Assembly: GCA_964058845.1 (NCBI GenBank)
Contig: CAXKVR010000150.1
Location: 1 to 64,000, forward strand
DNA length: 64,000 bases
Direction of reading: 5' to 3'
Source of the DNA: Carex sylvatica
Taxonomy: Eukaryota > Streptophyta > Magnoliopsida > Poales > Cyperaceae
Of the stretch, positions 46,001-57,510 are shown piece by piece. The notes under the pieces are model-generated. The model was not told the origin of the DNA. It saw only the letters and a program-made list of their open reading frames with translations, and searched no databases. A program made the translations under genes and the position numbers. Numbering within the stretch: the stretch's first letter is position 1; the number at the start of each line of letters is the position of its first letter.

Positions 46001-46520
46001 CATTCCAGGATTTATGCCTATTTTGGTGTAAAGTGGGTAATTAAGGCTAAAAGATGGCTCATGTAAGATTCGTTTGGTCATTTATATGGTTCTCAATTGA
46101 TTTGGACATGATTCAGACATTTATCTTTGTCTTATGTGCACATGTGTATGCGTTTATGTAATTTAAACTTGAAAAGACATGTTTGAACATTATTTTTATA
46201 CCTTATTTATAAAAATATGACAATAGATGGACATTTTGGTCATTTCAGGTTATGGCTAAAGTTTGGACAAGTTCAATTATACTTAGAATTGTAGAGAATT
46301 AAATTTAGATTCATTTGAAACTAGTTTGAATCGATTTGGACTTAAAACGAAGAAGTTATGGCAAAAAAAACTGAAAAGGGCTTCTCTGTAAAGTTTTTAT
46401 ACTTTCAGCGACTTATTTGTAAATTTCCAGGGACCTTAGGCTGTAATTTGAGATTTTAGCTTTTGACAGGGTTTGGAGTGAAAAATAGACTTTCAAGGAC
46501 ATGTTTGAAAAGATTTTACA
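46001..46520. other. no gene recognised
   Basis: AT-rich sequence of unknown origin, probably part of an old LTR element; ends at the next target duplication. Confidence 0.35.
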
Positions 46521-46530
46521 TGAGCAGTGC

Positions 46531-47436
46531 TAGTGGGTTGCTCTCGGGTAGGGGCCGGACGGGCCGGGTATATTCGGGGTCGGGCACGGGTAGGGGTCGG
46601 GTACAGGTATCACGGGTATTTTTTTAAAACCCGTGCCCTGCCCGTCTTATACCCGTGTCCGTGGTACCCTTGACGGGCAGGGTGGTCCGGGTAGGGGCCG
46701 GTCTAGTCCGATTTTTTTTTTTCTCTGTTTTTTTACTGTTATTTTTTCTGTTATTTTTTTACGGTGTTGTACGAATATTATTACGTTTTTATAATTCAAC
46801 CTTTAAAATCAGAATAGTTCAATATCAAATAGTGTATATAAATAAATAAAATTTGTAACTTATATATAAAAATTATTCATGCGAAAATTTATATATTTAT
46901 TCAGCTAAATACAAATGTATTTATTTATTTCTTTACACGAGTCATTTTATTTTATTTTCAAATTCTCATTCTAATTATATAGTTTCATAATTTATTTATA
47001 TTTATAATATATTTTCTAAATGTTCATTTATTTTTAATAGGTTAAATAAAATATAAATAAAAAATATAATTAAATCAGAAATTTTAAAACATGTATAATA
47101 TTTGTATATACATATTTATTTTTTAACATATTGAACATATATATATATACATATACATAAAATATATGTTTATTTGTTTATATATTAAACATATTTATTA
47201 TAAAAAAAATTGTATATTGGAGAGAAATTCGATTTGAATTTTGAATTTAACAAAAAAAAAGTACACGGGTATATGGGTACGGGCACGGGCACAGGTAAAT
47301 CGGTCCAGGTATAGCCGGGTTTTTTCCCGAAAAGACGTACCCTGCCCGTTTTATACCCCTACCCGTGTACCCGTTTACCCGACCTATATTCGGGCTAGGG
47401 CACGGGCAGCCCCACCCGGGTGTTAGCAATCCTCTG
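46531..47436. mobile_element. non-autonomous hAT element with GGGTACGGGC words
   Basis: A perfect 8-bp duplication AGCAGTGC (46523-46530, 47437-47444). Ends TAGTGGGTTGCT and AGCAATCCTCTG are 9/12 inverted repeats. The subterminal ~170 bases on each side are GC-rich arrays of (C)GGGTA, GGGCACGGGT and ACCCGT words in opposite orientation; the centre is over 80% A+T by eye. Frames in the arrays are artefacts. Confidence 0.88.
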
Positions 47437-47444
47437 AGCAGTGC

Positions 47445-50000
47445 CTTGTTTATAAATTTGAGCAGGGCCTGTCTGTAGATTTTTAACAATAGAGGGATTT
47501 ATATACAAAAGAGGTTCATTTGGTCACATCTAGACTTTGAGATTTGTGCTGGGCTTTCAAGATTTGAAATCTGAGCCTTTGAGATGTGCACTAGCCATTG
47601 AATCTTTAACAGATGGGCTTCGAGAGATTAGCACGAAGATGATTTAATCAAATGTGTATCAAGATTTGGGCTTTAGGCTTTGATGAGCGCTCTGGGCCTT
47701 TAATCAGCGCATAGAGTCTCGGATTTCATCAAATGGGCTTTAAAATTCATGTCAGATCATCTCAATTCATTTAAATTATCATGAATCGCTGACAGAAGGT
47801 CCCACGAGTCAGTAAACGGTCTCATTCATTTGAATTGAGGCCATCGGATCAATCGGGTGCTTTAATATTCGTGCAAGCCCGATGAACCCTAGGGTTCGTC
47901 TCTGACAAGGCCGAGGAAATAGGGTTCCGGCCGATCCTATATACGGCGGTGCCGACTAAGTACACTAGCTTGATTACCTTGACGTCAGGAGTCGATTGGT
48001 ACCACTGTCGGCGTCTGATGATCACCGAAGACGGCGATGAAGGCGTCTACAGGACTCCATCGGTATTGATAAACTCTTGAGCTGGTTCTGACCAATTTCC
48101 TTGTGATTTCTTTCAAGGATTTGGTCATTTGACATCGCGTTAATGTATGGAAGCAATGGAGAACATCAATTTCACATTTGGTGAAGATTTGGATATGATT
48201 CAAGTATCTGGTACCTTGAACAGTCATTGCTTCGGTACCGATAAGAGGTACAGAAGCATGAGGGTTAATTCAAAGGTTTTAGAAGAGTCATATATGCCAT
48301 TTCAGAAGGTTTTGAACTTTACAGATGCTTCAATTTAGTCTGTATTGGGTCCTGATCAGATTTAGGTCATGTGACCATATATTTAGGTTTTGAACTTTAC
48401 AGATGCTTCATTTACTCATGAATTTTGTACATAAATTGTGAATTTTGTTTCACATAATCAAAATGACATGTATCAAGGATATGTATACCAATTTTTACCA
48501 TTTTAGCAAATTTTATTTGCATTTTAAGGATTTAATCACTGTCAGGGGGCATTGTTGTCCATATTCTGTGCAGTTTTTATATTTATGATTTAAATTTGAA
48601 TTTCAATTCAGAGAGGAATATGAGTCCAAATGGTATAAATTTGGTGTCTATCATGATTAATTTGAAGTCTAGTTTCTGAATATGTAATTTATTTGACATT
48701 TCAACCCTTTTAGGGGTCTCAAACAGGCAATGTAACTGTCAGGGGTCAAATGTCCATTTTTCCGACAGCAGAATTTTCCTGAGTAGCTGAACTTTGGAGA
48801 TCAATTCCTATCAATTGGCTACACCAAATTTTATGTTCTTTATATAAAAATCTTCCTTGAGTCATGATCTGTATGCATGTAAAACAGTTTTGTTAAACTC
48901 AATTCAGAGATATATGAAACATGTGTTTTTGCACAGTGGAGTTTGCTGGTAAATGGTTGCTGTTACCATGCTGGTGGCCAACTTCAAAAATTCATTCCAA
49001 GGGTTCTGCTGAGCCAAATTTCATGTTCTTTATATCAAAATTCTCAGGACAGAGTGCTCTATATTCTGGTAAAATTTCATGAATTTTGAAGCTATCTAGC
49101 TGTACCAGACAGAGAGTTAAACACAGAGACAGATTAGGGACTGCTGGTATTTACTGGTTTCTTCACATTTCAAAAGCTGAACATCAAAAAAATCATAACT
49201 AATTGTAGAAAAATCAGAAAAATACGAAATTGATGTCCATGTCATGTATTTATAAGTCCTCTATTTAGCTATGAAGTCCATTTTACAATTTGATCCCTGT
49301 GCTGAGCTGCACTGATCATTTATCAGAACAGGTCATTTTCATTGGTTTTGGGTTATAATAGCTTTAAGCCATTGTTTTGACATGAATAAACATAGAGACA
49401 AGATAAAATCTCCAAGAAAGCCATATGCATCAAAAGTTCAAAACCTTCTGAGCCTTCTCACTTGATTAAAATAGGCAAATCATCAAGACTTCATGGGTCT
49501 AAAGATGTAAATAGCATCTAGCAACATCAATTGATATCTTTTAAATAAAATAACTAGAGGATCTGATGTGCAAGGATGCCAGCTGGCTCACTACACACAT
49601 CTTAGCCAATAATTACTTTACCAAAGCTTCAAAGGGAGACAATGAAGAAAAGAAATAAAATTGGAGAAAAAGGTAAAAGAGGAATTTTTATGCGTTTTCA
49701 TATAAAAAACAGCAAAAGGGTACATAAGAGCAAAAAGGATGTAAATATATTAAAATATCATTTTATGTTGTTTTACCATTGTTTAAGCTAGAAGATGCAA
49801 GGAAAAGAGATTTGTATACATTTTTATATGCTTATCTCATCATTTTTTTTGTTTTAGAATAACAAGTAAAGAAGAACAATAAGATATGCTAGAATGATAT
49901 TTTTTATATAGTTTTATTGCTGTTTAAAGAAGGAAATACAAGAAAAATGTGTTTTTGATCATCAAGCTTTCATGTTCTTTAGTTTGTCATGAGACAAACC
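47445..50000. other. unassigned repeat-like sequence
   Basis: No protein recognised. A GC-richer stretch (47860-48060) contains CCTATATACGGCGG, a TATA-like word. TTTTGAACTTTACAGATGCTTCA is repeated at 48308 and 48391. Most of this is probably LTR-element sequence, but I cannot place boundaries. Confidence 0.35.
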
Positions 50001-51668
50001 TAGAAATCATACAAGCTCTCCCTTTTGGTTATTTTAAAGACATCAAAAACAGAAAAGAACATGAGACAATCAAAGAAAGAAGAAAAGACAAGAGCAAAAC
50101 GCACAAGAATTATCAAAGAAGAAATTTATTCATCAAAAGCATATGTACAAGCCTTGGCTTATGAAGGCCTACATTTTTCTAGTCCCTAATTGCCTAATCA
50201 AAGCTTTCTATAGTAATAAAAGGGGGAAGAAGAACTCAGGTGAGACAATTACAATGCGATTTAATGGTGTCTAGCTATCTATAGCTATATGTGGGGATAT
50301 ATGGGTCTAGCACGACTTTACCATGGTGCTTGATTTCTGATCCGAATTGTGTGTATATTTCTCTTCTAGGATGTTCCTTATATAGCCTCAAGGCTAGGGC
50401 AACCCTAGGGTTTCAATCCTGCAGCTTCATCTTGGCTGTGTATTTCATCGAATGGTTAGCATGCAAGAGAAAAATGGGCTGGATTGATGAGCTGGCCGCA
50501 TCTTTGGCATGACTCAATGTGTTGGCATGATCTCCTTCGTTGGTGGCATCCAACGGTTGCATTTGAAGGCAGTGGAGAGACGAGGGCGCAGAGGAGGCAG
50601 TGCTAGCTGTCCCTGCATTTTTAACGTTTCTTTCCTTCCATTTGATCTGTTGGAGAGGGGAAGAAGATCCTTTTTACCCATGTGGGCATGGTGTAGAATG
50701 AGCCATGAGTCTGCCAAAGGGATGATCCTTCATGAACCATGGGTACAGCTGGGAGCAGCGTGAGGCGCGTGAGTGCATTATTCAATTTGCATTCAGCGAG
50801 CTTGGCTGATTGGTCGAATGGCATGGGACCTAGCTGTCGGCTTCAATGAGAAACAACATTATAATTGCTGCGGAGACTGCACCATAGAAGAGAGGCAAAG
50901 GCCCAATTGCATCGGCCCATGTAGCAAAGCAAATCAAAACACGTTTATTTAATTGGATCAGCGCCTATGTATCAAAGCAACAGATCCAAGTAATGATTTT
51001 ATTTCTTTGCTTTAAAACCGTGAATCATCTTGATTATTGGAATTTAATATAATCCAATTCGTCCTATATCAATTTAAGGCCGTGACTTAATTTGATGATT
51101 CAAATGGGTGTATCCATTTCAAACAATAATGGACACCTCCATTCCTCATTTAATTTGATTTTTAAAATTCAATAACTCTCCAACCATTTTGAGTTAGAAT
51201 TCGTATAATATATCAAAATTCATGGTTTTGCACGTAGAATATTATCATGAATTCTAACATGCTATTTTTTTATCCACCTTGGAGAGTCTTCATGCACATT
51301 TGGTATATTTCCAAGTGTTTACATATTGCCAATTTTAATTTAGCACCATTTCAGGGTACAACAAACGGTCACTAGACCGTTACAACAGTAAGCCTCACTT
51401 AGGTCAATCTCAAGTTTATTTTATCAATCTTACATATACGTTATCCTTAATATTGAGTTAATGTTTTTGCTATCCAGTGTCTTGTGCCTTCATGACCACA
51501 TCCATAATATTATATTGAAGTGTATTAATTTATCCTTAATGTGTAATTATTAGTCCTTCACTTGTCATGAACCTGCACAGATACTCAAGAGAAAAACTGT
51601 AAAATGCAATTATGTATGTTTTGCAAATCTAGTCAAATAGATAAGTCGAGAGCTTCCAAAAGCCAACA
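50001..51668 (-). repeat. 3' LTR of a minus-strand copia-type element
   Basis: The purine tract AAAAGGGGGAGAT (minus strand, 51681-51669) is followed by TGTTGGCTTTTGGAAGC at 51668, then ATTTGACTAGATTTGCAAAACATAC and TGTGCAGGTTCATGA, which parallel the start of the LTR at 27101. A minus-strand GGCTATATAAGG at about 50373-50384 is a likely LTR TATA box. A CGGTCACTAGACCG palindrome lies at 51365-51380. The distal (left) boundary is uncertain. Confidence 0.6.
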
Positions 51669-51798
51669 ATCTCCCCCTTTTGATGATTTGCAAAACATGC
51701 ATATCAAGTGAGTGCACAGATTGATTATTCCCACAAATTATGAAAAAAATTTGAATTTTTAAAGTTTTTGTTTTTCCCTTGTTCTTGTGTGTTTGTAT

Positions 51799-51807
51799 GT
51801 ATGTCTG
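51799..51807. repeat. 9-bp target duplication GTATGTCTG, left
   Basis: Repeated exactly at 56745-56753 on the other side of the Mutator-like element. Confidence 0.92.
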
Positions 51808-51950
51808 GCAACATTTTTACAAATATCCAAATAAAAAAAAAATTATTAAGAATAACATGGTTGGTGGCAAAATTTTAAAAATGCCCAAACTGCCTCACAA
51901 TTCGGCGGTTTCGAATTTTAATTCCTAACCGCCTCAAAATTCGACGGTCC
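51808..51950. repeat. left MULE terminal inverted repeat with CCGCC hairpins
   Basis: Starts GCAACATTTTTACAAATATCC and runs through ATTATTAAGAATAACATGG and AAATTTTAAAAATGCCCAAA into two hairpin modules with stems of the CCGCC/GGCGG type separated by GAATTTTAATTCC. It matches the reverse complement of 56600-56744. Confidence 0.9.
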
Positions 51951-51952
51951 GG

Positions 51953-52083
51953 GGTTATATATACCCCCCAGCAACTGTTTCTCTCTCCTCACAATTCATT
52001 TTCTCAAAATCTCACTCTCTCTCCTCCTCACCCGAATTTCTCCTCTCTTTTCTTCTCTCTTCCACCAATTTGCAAGTAAGTCC
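51953..52083 (+). promoter_or_regulatory. TATA box, CT-rich leader and splice donor of a plus-strand transcript
   Basis: TTATATATACC at 51955-51965 is followed by ~100 bases of CT-rich, ATG-free leader and CAA|GTAAGT at 52074-52082, a strong donor site. Together they look like promoter, 5' UTR exon and intron start directed inward from the left end. Confidence 0.5.
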
Positions 52084-52499
52084 CTATATTTTTTTTAAAT
52101 TTTATTTCTAGTGTAAAAAAGTTGTAAATTAGTCCAATTAAGTTAGTAAGGTACCAAAATTAGTGTAATTTTTTTTAGTTAGTTGAGTTAGTGCTAATTA
52201 GTTGTAATTAGAATTAATTAATTACGGTACCAATTTAGTGTTAATTAGTGTCAATTTAGGATTAATTAATTACGGTACCAATTTAGTGATAATTATGGTA
52301 CTAAAGCTAGTTTTAATTTTATTTTGAATTATTTAGTCCAAAATTTGACCATAATTATTGATTAATTAGGTGTAATTATGATTAATTAATTAAAGTACCG
52401 AATTTAGTGAAAATTAGTGTTAATGTAGGTACCAAATTAGTTGTAATTAGTGATAATTGTGGGGTCAAAGTTAGTTTTAATTTCATTTTGAAAATTGTA

Positions 52500-53250
52500 G
52501 TCCAAAATTTTGACCGTAATTAGCGTATTTTAGCATATTTTTACCATAATTAGCGTATGTTAGCAAATTTGAGTATATTTTTACCGTAATTAGCGTATTT
52601 TAGCATAATTTAATATTTTTTGCATGAGTAACATTTTTTCCCCCATATTAACGTAATTTAGCTTATTTTTACCGCAATTAGCTTATTTTAGTATATATTG
52701 GCTGGTTTTAGCATATTTCAGCTGAATAACATATTTTTTTTCATATTAACGTATTTTAGCATATTTTGACCGCAATTAGCATATTTTATCATATTTTACC
52801 GTAATTAGCGTATTTTAGCATAATTTAATATATTTTGCCTGAGTAACATTTTTGTTTCTATATTAACGTAATTTAGCCTATTTTTACCGCAATTAGCTTA
52901 TTTTAGTATATTTACTGGTTTTAGCATATTTCAGCCGAGTAACATATTTTTTTCATGTTAACGTATTTTAGCATATTTTGACCGCAATTAGCGTATTTTA
53001 TCATATTTGAGTATATTTTTGCCATAATTAGCGTATTTTAGTATATTTTTGCCATAATTAGCGTATTTTAGCATATTTCAGCCGAGTAATATTTTTTTTT
53101 TATATTAACATATTTTAGCATATTTTGACAGCAATTAGCGTATTTTATCATATTTGAGTATATTTTTGCTGTAATTAGCGTATTTGAGTATATTTTTGTC
53201 GTAATTAGCGTATTTTAATATATTTTATCGTAATTAGCGTATTTTAGCCA
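52500..53250. repeat. AT-rich higher-order tandem repeat
   Basis: About 30-bp subunits (ATTAGCGTATTTTAGCATATTTTTACCGTA) are organised in a longer period of about 216 bases, marked by GAGTAACATTTTT..ATATTAACGTAATTTAGC near 52626 and 52843. It lies in the putative intron of the plus-strand transcript. Confidence 0.8.
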
Positions 53251-53283
53251 ATTGTAGCATGTCTAGTTTTTTTCCAAACGTAG

Positions 53284-53346
53284 GATGGCTAAGGGACGGC
53301 CCAGGAGACCACCACCACCCGACCCTATTTGTTCAGCTCGTATTTA
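53284..53346 (+). CDS. possible start of a second MULE gene (MAKGRPRRPPPP), truncated
   Basis: After a possible acceptor (AACGTAG|G) a plus-strand ATG opens MAKGRPRRPPPPDPICSARI and then stops at TAG. The basic, proline-rich start looks like a real N-terminus. The position, convergent with the transposase and served by the left-end leader, recalls mudrB in maize MuDR, but there is no sequence evidence for homology. Only 20 codons survive. Confidence 0.3.
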
Positions 53347-55966
53347 GGGGTAGTGGGCATAGGCCATTCTTCAGGATTGTCGTACGGAACAAACAGGGCA
53401 TTCCAAGTACTCAGAAGGTACTCCATCCTATACCAGTGGACAACTAATTGGTCGGGTGACCAGCTATTATGGCGACAAACCGCTAACACATGAGAGCACA
53501 GAATTTTAGTTAATTGGATACCTCTGCATGTACATTCCACTACTATGTCGGGCCCGAATGTCGCGATATACTTGAACTTTCTATGAATAATGGACATAGT
53601 TCCATCCTACGTTTAGACTACTGAAACATATTCCTCGGGGCCCGTGACTTCGTACTTACCTTCGCCATGTGAGTATGAAATGACATCCATACTCACAGCT
53701 TTATTCCACCATTTGGCAAGCTTATCTTGTACCCGTTTGGAAAAAAGCTTGAAAGCACTTCTTTGCTCCATCACTGCCTGTCGCCGCTGAACAAACCCCC
53801 TGTTGCACTTGTAGAATGTCTCCTCCACAAGTGCAGCCACGGGCAACATTCGGGCCTCCTTGAAGACAGTGTTCAGGGACTCGGAGCCATTTATTGTCAT
53901 GATACCAAATCGATATCCTCCATCACAGGTCTGGAAGATTTTCTCATAATTTGACGGCTCCATGACATCATTAGGACGTTCTTTGCCCACTCTCTTCAAA
54001 AAAGCATTACACTTTGGATTTTGTTGCAATAGAACAAAGTAAAATTAGATGAAATATGCATGTGAAAGAAACAAAAATGATATAAATTAGACAATATTAG
54101 ACATACCATGGCAAAATCTTCGAACATCTCTTTCAGCCTTCTTGGCTTCTTCTTCCTGGCTTCGTACCATTTGTCATTCCCACACGCCTGAACCAGGTTA
54201 TCAGTAACATGCTGGATATAATACCTGTGAACAAAATTATCTCCATCCCATCCGTATTTAGGTTTCAGACCAGCTTTGATCCCATTGTGTTGGTCTGATA
54301 TAACACATACGAATCTATTAACACCAAGCACATGAATCCTAAGCCAGCGTAAGAAAAAAATCTCAATTCTCTTTATCCTCCTTATGTACAATTGCAAATG
54401 CTAGAGGCAGCAATTGGTTCTTGGCATCATAGTCGCAGGCCATCAAAAGCCTGCCCTCATACCGCCCAGAAAGGAAGGCTGCATCTATACTGATCACCAG
54501 TCTCAAGTAATCAACTGCGGTGATGCATGGTCCATAAGCCCATGCGACGACCCTGAATTGCTGCACACCTTGCATGAGAAATTGGTGTCCTATATTTTTA
54601 TCGATGCTCTGATTAGTCAGAAATTGGTGTCTCGAGCCGAGATTCTTGTCACATATCCCGATAAGCAATAGTTTTATAAAATTGTACGATTTCTCCCAAC
54701 TCCCAAATTATCGGGCTACTACAATCTCACGACCTCTCCAAAGTCAGTTGTACTTCGGGATTATAGTTGAAAATCTAACCCTCACGCAGTTTGCCACACT
54801 CCATATGCTCATACAGGGGTCTTCCTTAATGCTATCCTCGATGATATCTGCGATGATTGATGCCGTGAGTTGTGCATGGTCAGTCCTGGTGTACTCTAAC
54901 GTGCATGTGTGAGGCGTGTCTTGCTCAGTTATTATCCATGTATCTCCATAATTTGTTGCTCTTGTCTTCAGGACAAAACCACAACCCTGAGTGTTGCATC
55001 TAATTTTCACCCGGGATTTGTTACTTCCGTGAGTATATATCTCCTGGTTCTTGTCAACATGGTGCTCTCTGATATTTTTCGTCAGCTGCTTTTTGTTTTC
55101 AAAGTACTGGCCTTTTGCAAGCTCATTCTTGTATTCAACCCGATGACCGTAGTAAGAAACATCTGCTTCTCAAAAAGCAGATGTGTCATTGAATTTTACG
55201 AACGGGTGAGTCTCAGAACGGCCACTTAACGGTATCTTTGTATTCTATCTCACAGTGGGCTGTGTGTATTCTCCTTCATCAACATCATCTCCCTCATCAT
55301 TAACGTCCCAGTGTCCTTCCCCCCATTCATCCCCAGTTTGCAGATTCTCCTCCGGTACCTCGTTTATAAATTCAAATTCTGACTCTTTTGGATCCTCCTA
55401 TACTGGTGGCGGTCTGGGGTGAGGATTTGATTCAGGCCCAGGTAAGGATGAAGGACCTCCGTACATGGATATAGGGGGATAAAAGGTGGAGATTGTAGTC
55501 CGGGTGGGATAAAAGGTAGAGATTGGGGTGAATTACTATATATTTCTGGTTCTGGCGTTGGTTCGGGTACGAATATAGGAGTGTGTGGTTCTGGATTTTG
55601 TTGATAATTTTCTGCAAACGAATTTTGGCATGAACTTCTAGACCCTGACCCTCTGCGAATCCTGCATGCAAAAACTTCAAAGCCACTATCGCCGAACCTC
55701 ACAGTCCTGTTGATCAGGCCTCTCAATGCCACATCATCTCCCAATGCGATTCTAACATACCTTCCTCCTTGGAGCACTCGGGCCATTATTTCCAATTCAT
55801 AGCAGTTCCTATTGTACCCGCTTAACTAGTAAATAAGCATTTGCAACTCCTCAAATGAGAAATTTTCATCAACCCAATGTGTATTTACTGGAGGTTTGGA
55901 GTAACGTACCCCATACTGGTCAGTTATGAACTTTCCCCCAAAATGTATGAAAATTCCAACAGACAT
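53325..55966 (-). pseudogene. decayed MULE transposase (mudrA-type)
   Basis: Fragments in order from the right: MSVGIFIHFGGKFIT at 55966, broken by TAG at 55828-55826; EIMARVLQGGRYVRIALGDD and a proline-rich linker (55795-55364); an acidic stretch; KIRCNTQGCGFVLKTRATNYGDTWIITEQDTPHTC (MuDR DNA-binding zinc region, 55010-54744); then the catalytic region VISIDAAFLSGRYEGRLLMACDYDAKNQLLPLAFAIV (first Asp), CVISDQHNGI (second Asp) and a GGYRFGIMTINGSESLN segment (54668-53613); and a SWIM zinc finger CTC-X10-CSH near 53540. A 95-bp GT-AG intron fits 54106-54012. Besides TAG at 55828 I see at least two further stops around 54670-54745 and shifts near 55400 and 54365, so it is not functional. Confidence 0.9.
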
Positions 55967-56029
55967 GGCCAATAAATTACATTAATGAATGATAAATATT
56001 TTGTCAGTTTACCAGTTCCAATTATGTAC

Positions 56030-56330
56030 AGATGTGAACAGTATATATGTACTTCAACAGTATGTGAACAGTAATTAAATAGTAAACAATACGTGAACAG
56101 TAATTATACAGTGAACAATACGCAAACAGTAAGTGAACAGTATATACGTACATGAACAGTTAGTGAAAAGTATATTCGTACATGAACAGTAGTTAATAGT
56201 ATATACGTACATGAACAGTACGTAAACAGTATATACGTACATGTACAGTCAATGAACAGTACATACGTACATGTATAGTAATTAAATATTGAATAGTAAA
56301 GACGTATATAAACAGTACATACCTGTAGCA
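56030..56330. repeat. GAACAGTATATACGTACAT minisatellite
   Basis: Roughly 20-base units with GAACAGT and ACGTACAT words are repeated a dozen or more times, upstream of the transposase start on its sense strand. Confidence 0.8.
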
Positions 56331-56337
56331 TCTCTTT

Positions 56338-56437
56338 CTTCTTTTTCTCTTTCTCCTTCCTTCTCTCCCTCCCTCCTTCTCCTTCTCCTTCTCTTCCTTT
56401 TCTCTCTTTCTTTTTCTTTCTCTCTTTCTCTTTCCTT

Positions 56438-56470
<33 letters not shown>

Positions 56471-56510
56471 TTTCTTTCTCTCTTTCTCTTTCTCTTTCTC
56501 TCTCTGTCGC
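56338..56510. repeat. CTTTCTCTTT polypyrimidine tract
   Basis: A (CTTT)/(CTCTTT) run over ~170 bases (GA-rich on the transposase sense strand). Frames through it encode only simple K/E/R or L/S/F runs. Confidence 0.85.
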
Positions 56511-56524
56511 TGAAGTTGCTTTTT

Positions 56525-56532
56525 CTTTTATA
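56525..56532 (-). promoter_or_regulatory. TATA box of the MULE transposase gene
   Basis: Minus-strand CTTATAAAAG just inside the right terminal repeat, followed by a GA-rich leader toward the ATG at 55966. Confidence 0.5.
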
Positions 56533-56571
56533 AGGAAGAAAAAGAAAAAGAAAAACCCCTCGGACTGTCGA

Positions 56572-56744
56572 ATTTTGAGGCAATTCTGAATTTTAATTCA
56601 GGACCGCCGAATTTTGGGGCGGTTGGAAATTAAAATTCGGAACCGCCGAATTTTGAGGCGGTTTGGACATTTTTAAAATTCCGCCACCAACCCTGTTATT
56701 CTTAATAATTTGTTTTTTTATTTGGGTATTTATAAAAATATCGG
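56572..56744. repeat. right MULE terminal inverted repeat with three hairpin modules
   Basis: On the minus strand it begins CCGATATTTTTATAAATACC and proceeds to modules CCGCC-N8-CGGCGG, CCGCC-N8-CGGCGG and a decayed GCC-N8-CGACAG, separated by GAATTTTAAT-type spacers. Confidence 0.9.
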
Positions 56745-56753
56745 GTATGTCTG

Positions 56754-57510
56754 TATGTCATGGAATACCAATGTAGCATAAACTTGTAAGAAAATGGTCA
56801 AAAGGGTAATAAAATAAAACACATTTATGCTCAAAACGAAGAGAGGGCTCCCTCTCAATTCATGCACTCCCCATTAATTTGGTAAAATTATAAATTAAGG
56901 CCAACAATAAAAATATAAAAATAATATTGAAATGAAAGCATGAACAGTGCAATACATGTAACTTTTGACTCATTTTTTGTCATAAAATTGTTGAAATTAA
57001 ATTTGACCTAACTTGATCAAATCTTCTAAATTAAGATAATATTGAGGTTAAATTTTGATCAAGTGTATTAGTCTCTTATTTTAGGCAAAATGTTGAAGTT
57101 ATAGCCCTAAATTAATTAATATTGAAATTTAAGATTATTAATTGATCATTATGATAATTCTTCTAACCAGTATAATTTTGAAGTGTAATCAATGATCAAG
57201 TGTTAGTGTCTCTAAAGTAGGCAGAATGATTGAAATTAAGTTATAATTTGATTGTAGGGATGATTTCACATTTATGATGATCACTAGATAACACAACTTA
57301 ACGGAATATATTAAAAATTATAATTGTAACCTAGGATACATCATTGGAAGGAAATTTTGACTCAAAAACATAAAAATACGCATAGATAATTAAATAAGTT
57401 CTTTCTAAGACTCCTACGGCTTATTTTTTCATGGGCCTAGTCTCCACTTTAATTTCTTTCTCCTCATTTGGATTTTTGGCATCCTTCTTGTTGATTTCTT
57501 CATTAGGCTT
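56754..57510 (-). mobile_element. interior of the interrupted copia-type element
   Basis: Continuation of the element whose 3' LTR starts at 51668. At 57510-57421 the minus strand encodes KPNEEINKKDAKNPNEEKEIKVETRPMKK and a stop, the end of a charged ORF that was cut by the LTR insertion at 57511. The rest is AT-rich without protein. Confidence 0.45.

Larger units (their letters stand above)
51808..56744 (-). mobile_element. Mutator-like element (MULE), 4,937 bp
   Basis: Long terminal inverted repeats (~145 bp) and a perfect 9-bp duplication define a MULE. It holds a decayed mudrA-type transposase gene on the minus strand, a plus-strand leader with its own TATA box and splice donor entering from the left end, an AT-rich higher-order repeat (52500-53250) and simple repeats near the right end. 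It is inserted in the interior of a minus-strand copia-type element (51669-51807 and 56754-57510). Confidence 0.95.

Noticed and set aside
47247..47489. 80-codon frame with CPCPYPYTRV repeats
   Set aside because: Translation of the GGGTACGGGC subterminal array of the hAT element.
47860..48340. A possible short gene with a TATA-like box
   Set aside because: No domain, no conserved frame and only short ORFs; probably LTR-element sequence.
56104..56583. 159-codon Lys/Glu/Arg-rich frame and its antisense
   Set aside because: Simple-sequence translation of the CTTT tract and the GAACAGT minisatellite.
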